64,000 nt of DNA. It comes from UBA4416 sp040387475 (GTDB lineage Bacteria; Bacteroidota; Bacteroidia; B-17B0; Aurantibacillaceae). The DNA lies in NCBI GenBank assembly GCA_040387475.1, contig JAZKDT010000004.1:10064-74063 (forward strand), written 5' to 3'. Each line of letters starts with the position of its first letter. The first letter of the stretch is position 1. The notes under the pieces were generated by a model. The model did not search any database. It had not been told where the DNA came from and saw only the letters and a list, made by a program, of their open reading frames with translations. Positions 36,238 to 45,442 of the stretch are shown piece by piece. Both the position numbers and the translations under genes were made by a program.

Positions 36238-36955
36238 GTAAGTTAAGTTTTAAGTGAGATATAAAAACATCATTTTCTTCAAATTGCTCCAATGTATAAC
36301 ATTCTTTATAAATAATATCCAACCGCTTTTTTGTACTCTCTTTTCCGAGGCCACTATTTGATTTCTTTAACGTAGGCTTTGCGCTGATTTTATTAGCAAC
36401 GGTTAGCGCAAAATAATCATCTTTTAGTTCAAAGGTAATCGAGATAAAAGAATCGTGACTTTGCAGATCGGCATGTTTAAAGGCATTTTCTATCAAATCA
36501 ACAGATATCATGGGAGCTAACAAATCCTGATCGTAAAGAGGATGATTTTCATCAATTTTATTCTTGACTTTAATATCAAATAAAGGGCTTAGTTTTAATT
36601 TGTTGATTTCAATGAGGTTTAAGGCAAAATTGAGTTCCTCTTTTACACTTACAAAACGTTTATCTGTTTCATAAAGAATGTAATCCAAGACGTTACTTAA
36701 TTTATCCAATGAAAAATAGGTTTGGTAGGCATGAGATTGAATGGAGTTAAGGATGTTTTTGAACAAGTGCGGATTGATCTTGTATTTAATGTCTTCCAGT
36801 TCCACTGAGTTAAACTTGGTCTCAAGTACTTTGTATTCTTTTCGTAACAGAGTATGATGTTTTTTTATGCGATGGTTGTTTACCAATAAGTATGCAACAA
36901 AAGCTGTCAAAGCAATTGATAAGCTCGCAAAAAATACAGTTCCGGTGATTATCAT
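36203..36955 (-). CDS. LytS-type sensor histidine kinase
   Basis: 250 residues from the ATG at 36955; a TTG at 36964 adds three residues. A single N-terminal membrane helix (A-S-L-S-I-A-L-T-A-F-V-A-Y-L-L) is followed by a short coiled coil. The His_kinase domain has likely phospho-acceptor His63 in I-N-P-H-L-F-K-N-I-L and an N-box (I-E-N-A-F-K-H-A). The sensor part is minimal, with no periplasmic domain, so input may come from the membrane or a partner. It forms a pair with the overlapping LytTR regulator. Confidence 0.88.
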   Translation of the reverse strand: MIITGTVFFASLSIALTAFVAYLLVNNHRIKKHHTLLRKEYKVLETKFNSVELEDIKYKINPHLFKNILNSIQSHAYQTYFSLDKLSNVLDYILYETDKRFVSVKEELNFALNLIEINKLKLSPLFDIKVKNKIDENHPLYDQDLLAPMISVDLIENAFKHADLQSHDSFISITFELKDDYFALTVANKISAKPTLKKSNSGLGKESTKKRLDIIYKECYTLEQFEENDVFISHLKLNLLDYKAKVLATG

Positions 36956-36999
36956 GTACGACAAAATTACAAAGAATTTGAATACGAAAGGTAAATGCC

Positions 37000-38073
37000 T
37001 TATTCCTGGTAAGAAATATAACTTACAATAGGATAGTGGTCGGTAAGGGATTCCGATAAATGATGGTAATTTTTGCTCGTAAACTCCTTACTATGTAGAA
37101 TGTAATCGATCCTGAATCTTGGAAATTTACCGGTATAAGTTTGCTCGAAACCCGAACCTGATTCGATAAAGGCATCTTTTAAATCTCCTCTTACGGTATT
37201 GTAAACATAAGATGCAGGTGTATCGTTAAAATCGCCACAAACGATCACTTTATATTTGCAGGCGGCAATATGCGCGGCAATCCCATCTGCTTGCGTTGCC
37301 CGTTTCACAAAGGCCCTTTTTAAACGCCTTAAAATGCTTTTACTTTTTGCCAGTTCATCTTTGGTGTCTGTTGTATCGCTATTTACTTCATCTAAAAACT
37401 TATAATCGGCTTTGCTGAAACGAATGGATTGTAAATGCATGTTGTAGATACGAACTGTATCTTTTTTTATGACCACGTCTGTGTAGATACAAATATTGTT
37501 AGCACTGGTATTGAATTCTATTTTGCCTTTTTTAATGATGGGAAATTTGGTAAAAGTCGCAACTCCCCAATGATCGTTACCTCTTAAGGTAGTTGTATAC
37601 TCAACATGGTAGTTTTTTGCATTCAACAATCCGGTTACTGTATCAATATTATTAAAATCACCTTTTTCTTCAGATGTGTAAAATTCCTGTAAACATAAAA
37701 TGTCCGGATTTTCTTCGGCCAGCGAGTTTAAAATGATATTTCGGCTTTCTTTGTTTTTACTCCAGTTATACAAATCAAACAGCATTGAATTATAACTCAT
37801 GATCTTGATGTCTTTATTGGAAATTGTTTCTGCTTTAACATCAAATTGAATAAATCCCAGGCAGGTTCGTGCACTTAATAAAATAGCAATGAAAGAAAAC
37901 GAGGCATGTATTCTAAATTGAGCAAACCAATAAATGACGAAAAAAATATTGGCGAACAGGATCAACGGAAAGCCTAATCCAAAAAAAGCAAGGATCCAGA
38001 AATGATCTGGTGAAATATATTTGGAAGCAATAGATCCCAATAAGCCAACAATAAACCCGTAATTAATCCACAA
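37000..38073 (-). CDS. Membrane-anchored endonuclease/exonuclease/phosphatase family protein
   Basis: At least 357 residues. Two or three membrane helices (about 1-75) precede an EEP domain with N-S-M-L-F-D-L-Y-N, I-L-C-L-Q-E-F (metal-binding Glu), M-H-L-Q-S, C-G-D-F-N-D-T (Asp/Asn) and L-T-D-H-Y-P-I (catalytic His). The domain cleaves phosphodiester bonds in DNA, lipids or inositol phosphates; the substrate is unknown. The only listed start is TTG 38073, but the family usually has K-L-N-R-I-L-L-W-I-N at its start, and that sequence lies upstream of it in frame. No ATG precedes it, so translation may start at a rarer codon near 38110. Confidence 0.8.
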   Translation of the reverse strand: MWINYGFIVGLLGSIASKYISPDHFWILAFFGLGFPLILFANIFFVIYWFAQFRIHASFSFIAILLSARTCLGFIQFDVKAETISNKDIKIMSYNSMLFDLYNWSKNKESRNIILNSLAEENPDILCLQEFYTSEEKGDFNNIDTVTGLLNAKNYHVEYTTTLRGNDHWGVATFTKFPIIKKGKIEFNTSANNICIYTDVVIKKDTVRIYNMHLQSIRFSKADYKFLDEVNSDTTDTKDELAKSKSILRRLKRAFVKRATQADGIAAHIAACKYKVIVCGDFNDTPASYVYNTVRGDLKDAFIESGSGFEQTYTGKFPRFRIDYILHSKEFTSKNYHHLSESLTDHYPIVSYISYQE

Positions 38074-38177
38074 TAAAATGCGATTTAATTTAGAGAGTTT
38101 TTGGGCATTTCTTTTTTGAATGATTGCTCTTAACTCGGGAATAGATATGTTGGATAGAAAACTAATGACTGTTTGAT

Positions 38178-38828
38178 TTACTGTATTAATCCGTCTTTCA
38201 TAATCAATTTTCTATCTGCCATATTAGCCAGCGTTTCGTTATGGGTAACAACCACAATAGTTTGTTTTAATTCATCTCTCAGTTTAAAAAAAAGCTGATG
38301 CAAATTTTGGGCATTTTCACTATCAAGATTACCGCTTGGTTCATCGGCAAAAATAACTTTAGGATCATTTATGAGTGCACGCGCAACAGCAACTCTTTGT
38401 TGCTCGCCACCCGAAAGCTCAGAAGGTTTATGATCAGCGCGGTGTTTCAGTCCCAGTAGATCCAATAAACCAGTGGCCTTTAATTCAGCATCTTTTTTAG
38501 TTGTTTTATTAATGAAGGCGGGAATGCAAATGTTTTCCAGGGCAGTAAACTCGGGTAATAAGTGATGAAATTGAAATACAAAACCAATGTGTTGGTTTCG
38601 AAAAGCCGCTAGTTTTTTTTCGTTTAAAGAAGTAATGTTTACGCCGTTGAACATGATCTGGCCCGAGGTTACCTTGTCTAAGGTGCCTAAAATGGTTAGT
38701 AGGGTAGTTTTGCCGGCTCCGGATGAGCCAACAATAGAAACTACTTCAGAAGGTTTAATGTGAACGTCGACTCCTTTTAAAACTTCCAGCGAGCCGTATT
38801 GTTTTTTTATATTCTTTGCTGTTATCAT
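38178..38828 (-). CDS. ABC transporter ATP-binding protein, LolD-like
   Basis: 216 residues, one complete ABC ATPase. Walker A is G-S-S-G-A-G-K-T-T (about 33-41), the Q-loop lies in V-F-Q-F-H-H-L-L-P-E-F, the signature L-S-G-G-E-Q-Q-R is near 139, Walker B is V-I-F-A-D-E-P, and H-loop V-T-H-N. H-H-L-L-P-E-F and A-L-E-N belong to the MacB/LolD group, whose members power lipoprotein release from the inner membrane or macrolide-like export. No permease lies next to it, so LolD is more likely than MacB but unproven. It starts 78 bp after the OmpA-like gene and may be followed by the EEP gene. Confidence 0.88.
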   Translation of the reverse strand: MITAKNIKKQYGSLEVLKGVDVHIKPSEVVSIVGSSGAGKTTLLTILGTLDKVTSGQIMFNGVNITSLNEKKLAAFRNQHIGFVFQFHHLLPEFTALENICIPAFINKTTKKDAELKATGLLDLLGLKHRADHKPSELSGGEQQRVAVARALINDPKVIFADEPSGNLDSENAQNLHQLFFKLRDELKQTIVVVTHNETLANMADRKLIMKDGLIQ

Positions 38829-38906
38829 TTGTAGTGATTACGAATTTAGAGGATGTACAGACCTTGTTTTTGAACAATGATGAGTAAACTCTAAATGGAT
38901 TCGTAT

Positions 38907-40874
38907 TTATTTGCTTAATACTTTTAGTTCTGTTCTTCTGTTCTTTGCTTTATTTTCAGGCGTATCGTTTGGTGCTTTGGGTTTTGTATCACCATAGCCT
39001 TTGTATGACAAATTTGCGGGTGTAAGTGCACCTTTCTCAATCACGTAATCATAAATAGCTTTGGCTCGATTGTTCGATAAGGTTTTATTAAATACCTTGT
39101 CTCCGCTATTATCGGTGTGGCCGCTGAATTCAACTTTTAATGTAGGATTGGCTTTTAAAAAGGTAATGATCTTTTGCAACTCTGCTTTTGATTCGGCTTT
39201 CAGATCCCACTTATTCACATCAAAGAAAATATTCTTTAATTCAATGATACCGGTGTCGATTGGTTGCAGAGGAATTTGTAACTGATAAGGTTTGCTGTAA
39301 TCTGCCACTTTATCTTTCAAAGAAAAATTATCGCTATAAAATAAAAAACCTGGTTTACTTACATTCACTAAATAATTGTGATTAGAAGTTAAGGTTACTA
39401 AAAATTCCCCCGCACTGTTGCTGTATGCACTCGTCACAGATTGTTGTGTCTCCAGATCGATTAATTCGAAAGAAGCATCAACCGGTAATTTTGTTTTGGC
39501 ATTGTATGTTAAGCCTTTTACGTATGTTATTTTTTCAGGGCGTGCAGATTCGGGTAATTCAAATTGATATATGTCTAATCCACCAAAACCGCCGCCACGT
39601 TCGCTTGCAAAGTAAGCTAGTTTACCGTTAGCATCTACCAGTAAGCTATTGTCATCAACGGCCGAGTTGATAGGATATCCTAAATTAACGGCTTTACCCC
39701 AGCTGCCATCCGCTTGCTTTTTACTTACAAAAATATCCAGGTTTCCCATTCCAGGATGGCCTTCGCTACTAAAGTACAATGTTTGGTTATCAGGATGAAT
39801 GAATACACTTTCTTCTCCATCAGGAGTATTGATATTATCATTCAATCTTACAGGTTCAGTAAACCTTCCGTCAGCGCCAATGGTAGAAGAATAAATATCA
39901 GGGTTTTTAATGCCTTCACGCGTTACGGTTCCACGTATAAAATATAATGTTTTACCGTCGCTGCTAAAGCTTGGTTGTGTTTCCCAGTTTTTTGTATTAA
40001 TGGTAGAACCTGCATTTCTGGGTTTTGTCCATTTTCCATTTATTTTTTGAGCATAAAATATGTCACAACTTCCGTAACCTTTTCTGTCTGAAGCACCGTA
40101 ATCGCCGGTTTGTTCCATACACGAAGCAAAGAACATAATTTCTCCATCAGCACTTAAAGAGGGTGCACCTTCATTTCCGGCAGTATTAACAGACGTGATC
40201 GGGTAGGCGGCCTGCCATGCGCCATTTGTTTTTCTGCTTATAAAAAAATCTTCCTGTCCCGCTGCATTTACACCTTCACCTTCTCTTAAATTGCGGGTAA
40301 ACATAAACGTACTGCCATCGGCCGTTAGTGCTGGAAAATATTCATAGTCTGCCGTATTAATTCCGGGACCTACATTTACAGGCGTAAATGGAACCGGATG
40401 TTTGACAGCATCAGCCCCAAACTTGGCATTTTTTAACTGTTTGGCAGCTTCGTCTTTTAAGTTGGGATTAATGCGTTCTGCTTTAATAATGGTTTCAAAG
40501 GCACCAACGGCTTTATCATACATACCTTCATGCAGATAAGCTCCTCCCAAATAATAACTATTGTCGACAAATAGTTTAGGATTAGTTTGGATAGCTTTTT
40601 CATACATAGTTATCGCTTCTTTGATCCTGTTTTTCGCCATTAAAAAGTCAGCGTAAGCAGAAAGAGCTTCTATGAAATTTGGGTCCTCTTCTAAAGCTTT
40701 TTTGATTAGTTTTTCAGCTTCCACATCTTTTCTAACCTGGAACATTTGTTTGCTATCTTCAAAAAATTTAACAGCCTTTTTGTTGGTACTAGTATAAGTA
40801 CCGGGTGGTAGACTTTGAGAATAAGTAAGAAGAGAGAAGATTGAAAAAAGAAACAAGTATAAGTAGCGCTGCAT
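38907..40874 (-). CDS. OmpA-family protein with TPR, PD40 propeller and CRD (PorE-like)
   Basis: 655 residues. A signal peptide (MQRYLYLFLFSIFSLLTYSQ) is followed by TPR helices (about 25-150) and a five- or six-bladed PD40 propeller (about 160-430, repeated P-S-L-S-A-D-G, F-S-S-D-G-K-T-L-Y-F). Next come a carboxypeptidase-regulatory-like domain (about 445-530) and an OmpA domain (about 545-655) with F-S-G-H-T-D-N-S-G-D and N-R-R-T-E-L. This is the architecture of PorE, a T9SS protein that binds peptidoglycan. Unlike known PorE, the leader has no lipobox Cys, so the anchor would have to be the OmpA domain alone. Several T9SS substrates are encoded in the window. Confidence 0.85.
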   Translation of the reverse strand: MQRYLYLFLFSIFSLLTYSQSLPPGTYTSTNKKAVKFFEDSKQMFQVRKDVEAEKLIKKALEEDPNFIEALSAYADFLMAKNRIKEAITMYEKAIQTNPKLFVDNSYYLGGAYLHEGMYDKAVGAFETIIKAERINPNLKDEAAKQLKNAKFGADAVKHPVPFTPVNVGPGINTADYEYFPALTADGSTFMFTRNLREGEGVNAAGQEDFFISRKTNGAWQAAYPITSVNTAGNEGAPSLSADGEIMFFASCMEQTGDYGASDRKGYGSCDIFYAQKINGKWTKPRNAGSTINTKNWETQPSFSSDGKTLYFIRGTVTREGIKNPDIYSSTIGADGRFTEPVRLNDNINTPDGEESVFIHPDNQTLYFSSEGHPGMGNLDIFVSKKQADGSWGKAVNLGYPINSAVDDNSLLVDANGKLAYFASERGGGFGGLDIYQFELPESARPEKITYVKGLTYNAKTKLPVDASFELIDLETQQSVTSAYSNSAGEFLVTLTSNHNYLVNVSKPGFLFYSDNFSLKDKVADYSKPYQLQIPLQPIDTGIIELKNIFFDVNKWDLKAESKAELQKIITFLKANPTLKVEFSGHTDNSGDKVFNKTLSNNRAKAIYDYVIEKGALTPANLSYKGYGDTKPKAPNDTPENKAKNRRTELKVLSK

Positions 40875-40953
40875 AATTTATAAAATAGTAGTTCTATAAA
40901 TATAACTATATAATTACAAAAAGAGACACTAAAAAATGCTAATAAATATCTAA

Positions 40954-41343
40954 TTATCGCATCGTGTTTTGAAGAATTTTTAGCCAGGCGATAGCTTCTT
41001 CGCGGTCCTCGAAAAATTTGGTTGGAACTTTGGGTTTATTAATAGTTAAAAACAAACTTCCTATAATTCTTTCGTACGATTTATTGCTATATAAGGCCAG
41101 GGCCGCCACATGTTGAGTATATTCATCAGAAGCTCCTGCTCGTCTTGCTTCACCTGAAATGGACGCATCTTCATCTCCTTCAAACAATACGAAAAACTTT
41201 TTTCCCGGAATGTGTTCGATCGATTGATCTCTCGATTCCCATACATCGCTTGCCTGAAGATTATAGTTTGGTTTAACTGTAAATTCAATCAACAGATCAT
41301 CATGAACGATCATCGTATATGCTTTTGTTTCGAAAGTTTTCAT
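40954..41343 (-). CDS. Hypothetical STAS-like small protein
   Basis: 129 residues from the ATG at 41343 (MKTFETKAYTM); the ATG at 41358 adds five poorly conserved residues. The fold looks alpha/beta, with A-A-L-A-L-Y-S-N-K-S and a C-terminal F-E-D-R-E-E-A-I-A-W-L-K. That helix is typical of STAS-like/SpoIIAA-like proteins of Bacteroidota. No function can be assigned. It lies 27 bp after metH's stop on the same strand, with no visible terminator. Confidence 0.6.
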   Translation of the reverse strand: MKTFETKAYTMIVHDDLLIEFTVKPNYNLQASDVWESRDQSIEHIPGKKFFVLFEGDEDASISGEARRAGASDEYTQHVAALALYSNKSYERIIGSLFLTINKPKVPTKFFEDREEAIAWLKILQNTMR

Positions 41344-41385
41344 AGCGGGCGCGGGCATTTAGAAGTAAATATAAAACTAATTTTA

Positions 41386-44300
41386 TTAATACGCCAATAC
41401 ACTGCCCAGCCAGCGTTCTATCTCTTCTGTTTTTTTGTTCTTGCGTTTAGCATAATCTTCCACTTGTTCCTTGGTGATCTTTCCAACTCCAAAATAATGC
41501 GATTGATCATGACCGAAATATAAACCGCTTACTGCAGCTGTTGGAACCATTGCCAAACTTTCTGTTAAAATAATCCCGGTGTTCTTTTCAACATCCAGTA
41601 AATCCCAAATCGTCCATTTTTCAGTATGATCCGGTTGTGCCGGATAACCCGGTGCCGGTCTAATACCCGCATATTCCTCTTTTATTAACTCGTCGTTTTG
41701 TAAGGTTTCATTTTTAGCGTAGCCCCAATATTCTTTACGTACTTTTTTATGCATTAATTCGGCAAAGGCTTCAGCTAATCGATCTGCCAATGCTTTTAAC
41801 ATGATCGCGCTATAATCATCATGATCGGCCTCAAAACGGGCAACGTGAGCGTCAATCCCAAAACCTGTACACACTGCAAAAGCACCTATGTAATCTGTTG
41901 GGCGCGGAGTTCCATTCTTTGGTTTTACGAAATCTGCCAAGGCGACATTATATTGGCCCGCGGGTTTTTTGCTTTGCTGACGAATAGAGTGAAACGTATG
42001 CAATTTATTTCCCTGCTCATCATACACTTCCGTATCATCATCGTTTACTGTAGCTGCCGGAAATATGCCAATGACCGCTCTGGCTGTTAACCATTTTTCG
42101 TCGATTATTTTTGTTAGCATAGCCTGGGCATCATTAAATAATTTTGTTGCTTCAGCCCCACGCGTAGGATCTTTTAAAATTTTGGGATAAGAACCTTTCA
42201 TTTCCCAGGAGATAAAGAATGGCGTCCAGTCAATATACTCAGCAATTTCTTTAAGGTCAAAATTGTCAAATACTTTTGTTCCAATAAAACTTGGTTTGGC
42301 AATCTCAGTTTTACTCCAATCAATCGGAAATTTATTTTGGCGTGCTTCTGCCATCGAAATAAATTTATTTTGAGACTGTGCATTTTTATTTTGTTCCCGC
42401 ACACGATCATAATCCTTATTCACGTCTGCCATAAAAGCTTCGCGTAATTCATTGGAAATTAAGCTGCTTGCAACCGGAACTGATTTACTGGCATCGTTGA
42501 CATGAACTACAGGTCCTGAATAATTTTGAGCAATTTTAACCGCCGTATGTACCTTAGAAGTCGTTGCTCCGCCAATTAATAAAGGAGTTTTAAAATTTAA
42601 ACGTTCCATTTCTTTGGCCACGTGCACCATTTCATCCAGTGATGGTGTTATCAATCCGCTTAATCCAATAATATCAACATTGTGTTTTTTTGCTTCTTCT
42701 AAAATTTTATCGCAGCTTACCATTACACCAATATCAATGATTTCATAGTTGTTGCAAGCTAATACAACACCTACAATGTTTTTACCGATATCATGTACAT
42801 CACCTTTTACAGTGGCCATTAAAATTTTTCCTGCATTTGTTCTGCCGTCTCCTACAATACCAGCTTTTGCGTTATCTTCTTTTTCCTGGAGCAGGTAGGG
42901 CTCTAAATAAGCTACCGCTTTTTTCATAACACGCGCACTTTTTACTACCTGTGGTAAAAACATTTTTCCCTGACCAAACAAATCTCCAACGATGTTCATT
43001 CCGTCCATTAACGGACCTTCGATAACATGCAAAGGTCGGCCTAATTTTAAACGAGCTTCTTCCGTATCAGTATCAATATATTCTACAATTCCTTTTACCA
43101 AAGCATGACTTAAACGTTCTTCCACGGTACCTTTTCTCCAGGCCTCGTCTTTTTCTGTTTTTTCTTTGGTGATTCCTTTTAATGATTCAGCATGATCTAC
43201 CAAACGTTCTGTAGCATCATCGCGTCTGTTCAATAAAACATCTTCTACTAACTCCAACAACGTTTTATCAATATCATCATACACTTGTAACTGGGCAGGA
43301 TTTACAATTCCCATATCCATTCCGTTTTTTACGGCATGGTATAAGAATGCCCCGTGAATAGCTTCGCGTACGTGATCATTTCCTCTAAAAGAAAACGACA
43401 CATTACTTACACCGCCGCTCACTTTTGCATAGGGTAAATTATCTTTGATCCACTTAGTTGAATTGAAAAAATCCAGAGCGTTTAAACGATGCTCTTCCAT
43501 GCCCGTAGCTACCGGAAAAATATTGGGATCAAAAATAATATCCTGCGGCGGGAATTTTACTTTTTCAACCAACACATCATAAGCACGTTTACAAATTTCT
43601 TTTCTACGCTCCAGTGTATCTGCCTGACCAACTTCATCAAAAGCCATTACAATAACGGCTGCACCATATTGTTTTATTTTCAAAGCCTGTTCAATAAATT
43701 TTTCTTCGCCTTCTTTTAAGGAAATAGAATTCACAATAGCTTTACCCTGTACACATTTTAATCCAGCTTCAATAACGCTCCATTTGCTGGAATCGATCAT
43801 GATAGGCACTCTTGAAATATCAGGTTCGGATGCAATTAAATTTAAGAATGTAGTCATCGATTGTTCACTGTCCAGCATTCCTTCATCCATATTCACATCA
43901 ATTACCTGTGCGCCACCTTCAACCTGTTCACGGGCAATTGATAACGCTTCTTCAAAATTTCCTTCTTTAATTAAACGCAGGAATTTTTTAGAACCGGTTA
44001 CATTGGTTCTTTCACCCACGTTCATAAAATTACTCTCAGGCGTTAAGGTAAAGGGCTCTAGTCCGCTCAAGTGCATCAAATGATCGGCAATCGGCTTTTT
44101 ACGCGGAGCGACTTCTTTTGCTAATTCAGCAATACGTTTAATATGTGCCGGTGTGGTGCCACAACAGCCACCAACAATATTTAAAAATCCTGCTTGTAAA
44201 AAATCTTCGATTTGGTGCCCCATTTCATGAGCATCCTGATCATACTCTCCAAACTGATTCGGTAAACCGGCGTTTGGATATGCGCTCACGTAAAAGGGGG

Positions 44301-45090
44301 CTTTAGAAGATAATTCCTCTAAATAAGGGCGCATATCTTTTGCACCTAAAGCACAATTCAATCCAACGCTTAATAAATCGACGTGAGAAACCGAATTTAG
44401 AAAAGCTTCTGTTGTTTGTCCGGATAAAGTTCTACCACTTGCATCTGTAATTGTTCCCGAAACCATCACCGGCATTTTCCGATCAATAGATTCACAATAA
44501 TTTTGAATGGCATACAACGCCGCTTTAGCATTTAATGTATCAAAAATGGTTTCTACCAATAGCAAATCAGCACCTCCGTCAATTAATCCTTTCACTTGTT
44601 CGGTGTACGCGGTTACCAATTCATCAAATGTAATGGCTCTGAAACCAGGATCATTAACGTTAGGAGATAATGACAGAGTGCGATTAGTTGGGCCTAACGC
44701 ACCTGCTACAAATTTTGGAATGCCGGCAAACTGTGGAAATTCAGCATAAAACTCCTGGATGGCTTCTTTGGCAACTTTGGCCGACTCGTAATTTAATTCA
44801 TAGGCAAGGCTCTGCATATCATAATCTGCCATGGCAATAGTAGTGGCACTAAAGGTGTTGGTCTCAATAATATCAGCACCGGCTTTCAGATATTCCTTAT
44901 GAATGGTTCTGATGATATGAGGCATGGTGATTGACAACAAGTCATTATTACCTTGCAGATCCTTAGGCCAGTCTGCAAAGCGTTTTCCTCTGAAATCTTT
45001 TTCTTCCAGTTTGTATTGTTGAATCATACTGCCCATGGCACCGTCGATCACTAATACTCTTTTTTCTAATTCCTGTTGTATGGTATTCAT
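41386..45090 (-). CDS. metH: Cobalamin-dependent methionine synthase MetH
   Basis: 1234 residues from the ATG at 45090; the upstream in-frame TTG at 45102 lies inside the terminator region. All four modules are visible. The homocysteine domain has zinc ligands Cys246 (G-L-N-C-A-L-G) and Cys309/310 (G-G-C-C-G-T-T). Next are the pterin domain (V-G-E-R-T-N-V-T-G-S), the B12 domain with axial His766 (D-V-H-D-I-G), and the C-terminal SAM-binding reactivation domain (R-P-A-P-G-Y-P-A). It transfers the methyl of 5-methyl-THF to homocysteine, needing B12. A SAM-I riboswitch with a terminator just before the start allows feedback by SAM. Confidence 0.97.
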   Translation of the reverse strand: MNTIQQELEKRVLVIDGAMGSMIQQYKLEEKDFRGKRFADWPKDLQGNNDLLSITMPHIIRTIHKEYLKAGADIIETNTFSATTIAMADYDMQSLAYELNYESAKVAKEAIQEFYAEFPQFAGIPKFVAGALGPTNRTLSLSPNVNDPGFRAITFDELVTAYTEQVKGLIDGGADLLLVETIFDTLNAKAALYAIQNYCESIDRKMPVMVSGTITDASGRTLSGQTTEAFLNSVSHVDLLSVGLNCALGAKDMRPYLEELSSKAPFYVSAYPNAGLPNQFGEYDQDAHEMGHQIEDFLQAGFLNIVGGCCGTTPAHIKRIAELAKEVAPRKKPIADHLMHLSGLEPFTLTPESNFMNVGERTNVTGSKKFLRLIKEGNFEEALSIAREQVEGGAQVIDVNMDEGMLDSEQSMTTFLNLIASEPDISRVPIMIDSSKWSVIEAGLKCVQGKAIVNSISLKEGEEKFIEQALKIKQYGAAVIVMAFDEVGQADTLERRKEICKRAYDVLVEKVKFPPQDIIFDPNIFPVATGMEEHRLNALDFFNSTKWIKDNLPYAKVSGGVSNVSFSFRGNDHVREAIHGAFLYHAVKNGMDMGIVNPAQLQVYDDIDKTLLELVEDVLLNRRDDATERLVDHAESLKGITKEKTEKDEAWRKGTVEERLSHALVKGIVEYIDTDTEEARLKLGRPLHVIEGPLMDGMNIVGDLFGQGKMFLPQVVKSARVMKKAVAYLEPYLLQEKEDNAKAGIVGDGRTNAGKILMATVKGDVHDIGKNIVGVVLACNNYEIIDIGVMVSCDKILEEAKKHNVDIIGLSGLITPSLDEMVHVAKEMERLNFKTPLLIGGATTSKVHTAVKIAQNYSGPVVHVNDASKSVPVASSLISNELREAFMADVNKDYDRVREQNKNAQSQNKFISMAEARQNKFPIDWSKTEIAKPSFIGTKVFDNFDLKEIAEYIDWTPFFISWEMKGSYPKILKDPTRGAEATKLFNDAQAMLTKIIDEKWLTARAVIGIFPAATVNDDDTEVYDEQGNKLHTFHSIRQQSKKPAGQYNVALADFVKPKNGTPRPTDYIGAFAVCTGFGIDAHVARFEADHDDYSAIMLKALADRLAEAFAELMHKKVRKEYWGYAKNETLQNDELIKEEYAGIRPAPGYPAQPDHTEKWTIWDLLDVEKNTGIILTESLAMVPTAAVSGLYFGHDQSHYFGVGKITKEQVEDYAKRKNKKTEEIERWLGSVLAY

Positions 45091-45100
45091 ATTTTTATTC

Positions 45101-45139
45101 AATAAAAAATCCCTTCTGTTTTTAGAGTCAGAAGGGATT
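45101..45139 (-). terminator. Riboswitch-controlled intrinsic terminator before metH
   Basis: On the minus strand aatcccttctg (45139-45129) pairs with cagaagggatt (45118-45108) around a 10-nt loop and is followed by a run of T. It ends 11 bp before the metH ATG. It is the expression platform of the SAM-I aptamer, ending transcription when SAM is bound. Confidence 0.85.
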
Positions 45140-45174
45140 AGTGTATATAATTTTTATGGACTAATTTATTCCGA

Positions 45175-45349
45175 CTTATTTTCCACGTTGTAACGTGACG
45201 AATTCCCACCTTCTCATTAGTTGTAAAGTTTAGAAGGTTTCCAAGTTTAGAAAGCTTTCGACCTTTCAAACTTTTTAACTTTCAAACTTTTAACTAATCA
45301 AGGGTTGGTAAAGCTTCATTGGGCGTATCCCTCAGCTTTTCTTAATAAG
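45175..45349 (-). ncRNA. SAM-I riboswitch aptamer with enlarged P3 arm
   Basis: Read on the minus strand: P1 strands CTTATT (45349-45344) and AATAAG (45180-45175). The conserved GCTGAGGGA (45336-45328), ATGAAGC (about 45319-45313) and CCAACCC (45308-45302) follow. GAAGGTGGGAATTC (45213-45200) and the P4 hairpin CACGT-TACA-ACGTG (45197-45184) complete the core. The order and spacing of these blocks are those of the S-box. The P3 arm is unusually long, about 88 nt between 45301 and 45214, with ATTAGTT/AACTAAT at its base. It should bind S-adenosylmethionine and switch metH off. Confidence 0.88.
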
Positions 45350-45368
45350 TGTGTTAAAGAACGCAGTA

Positions 45369-45376
45369 CAAATCTA
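45369..45376 (-). promoter_or_regulatory. Likely -7 element of the metH riboswitch promoter
   Basis: TAGATTTG on the minus strand matches TAnnTTTG and would start transcription near 45362, about 13 nt before P1 of the riboswitch. No clear TTTG lies at -33. Confidence 0.45.
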
Positions 45377-45442
45377 CTATATTTTTGCTTATTATTGTGA
45401 GAAATAGTCAAAATTATTAACAGGTTTTTATACACTTATCAC

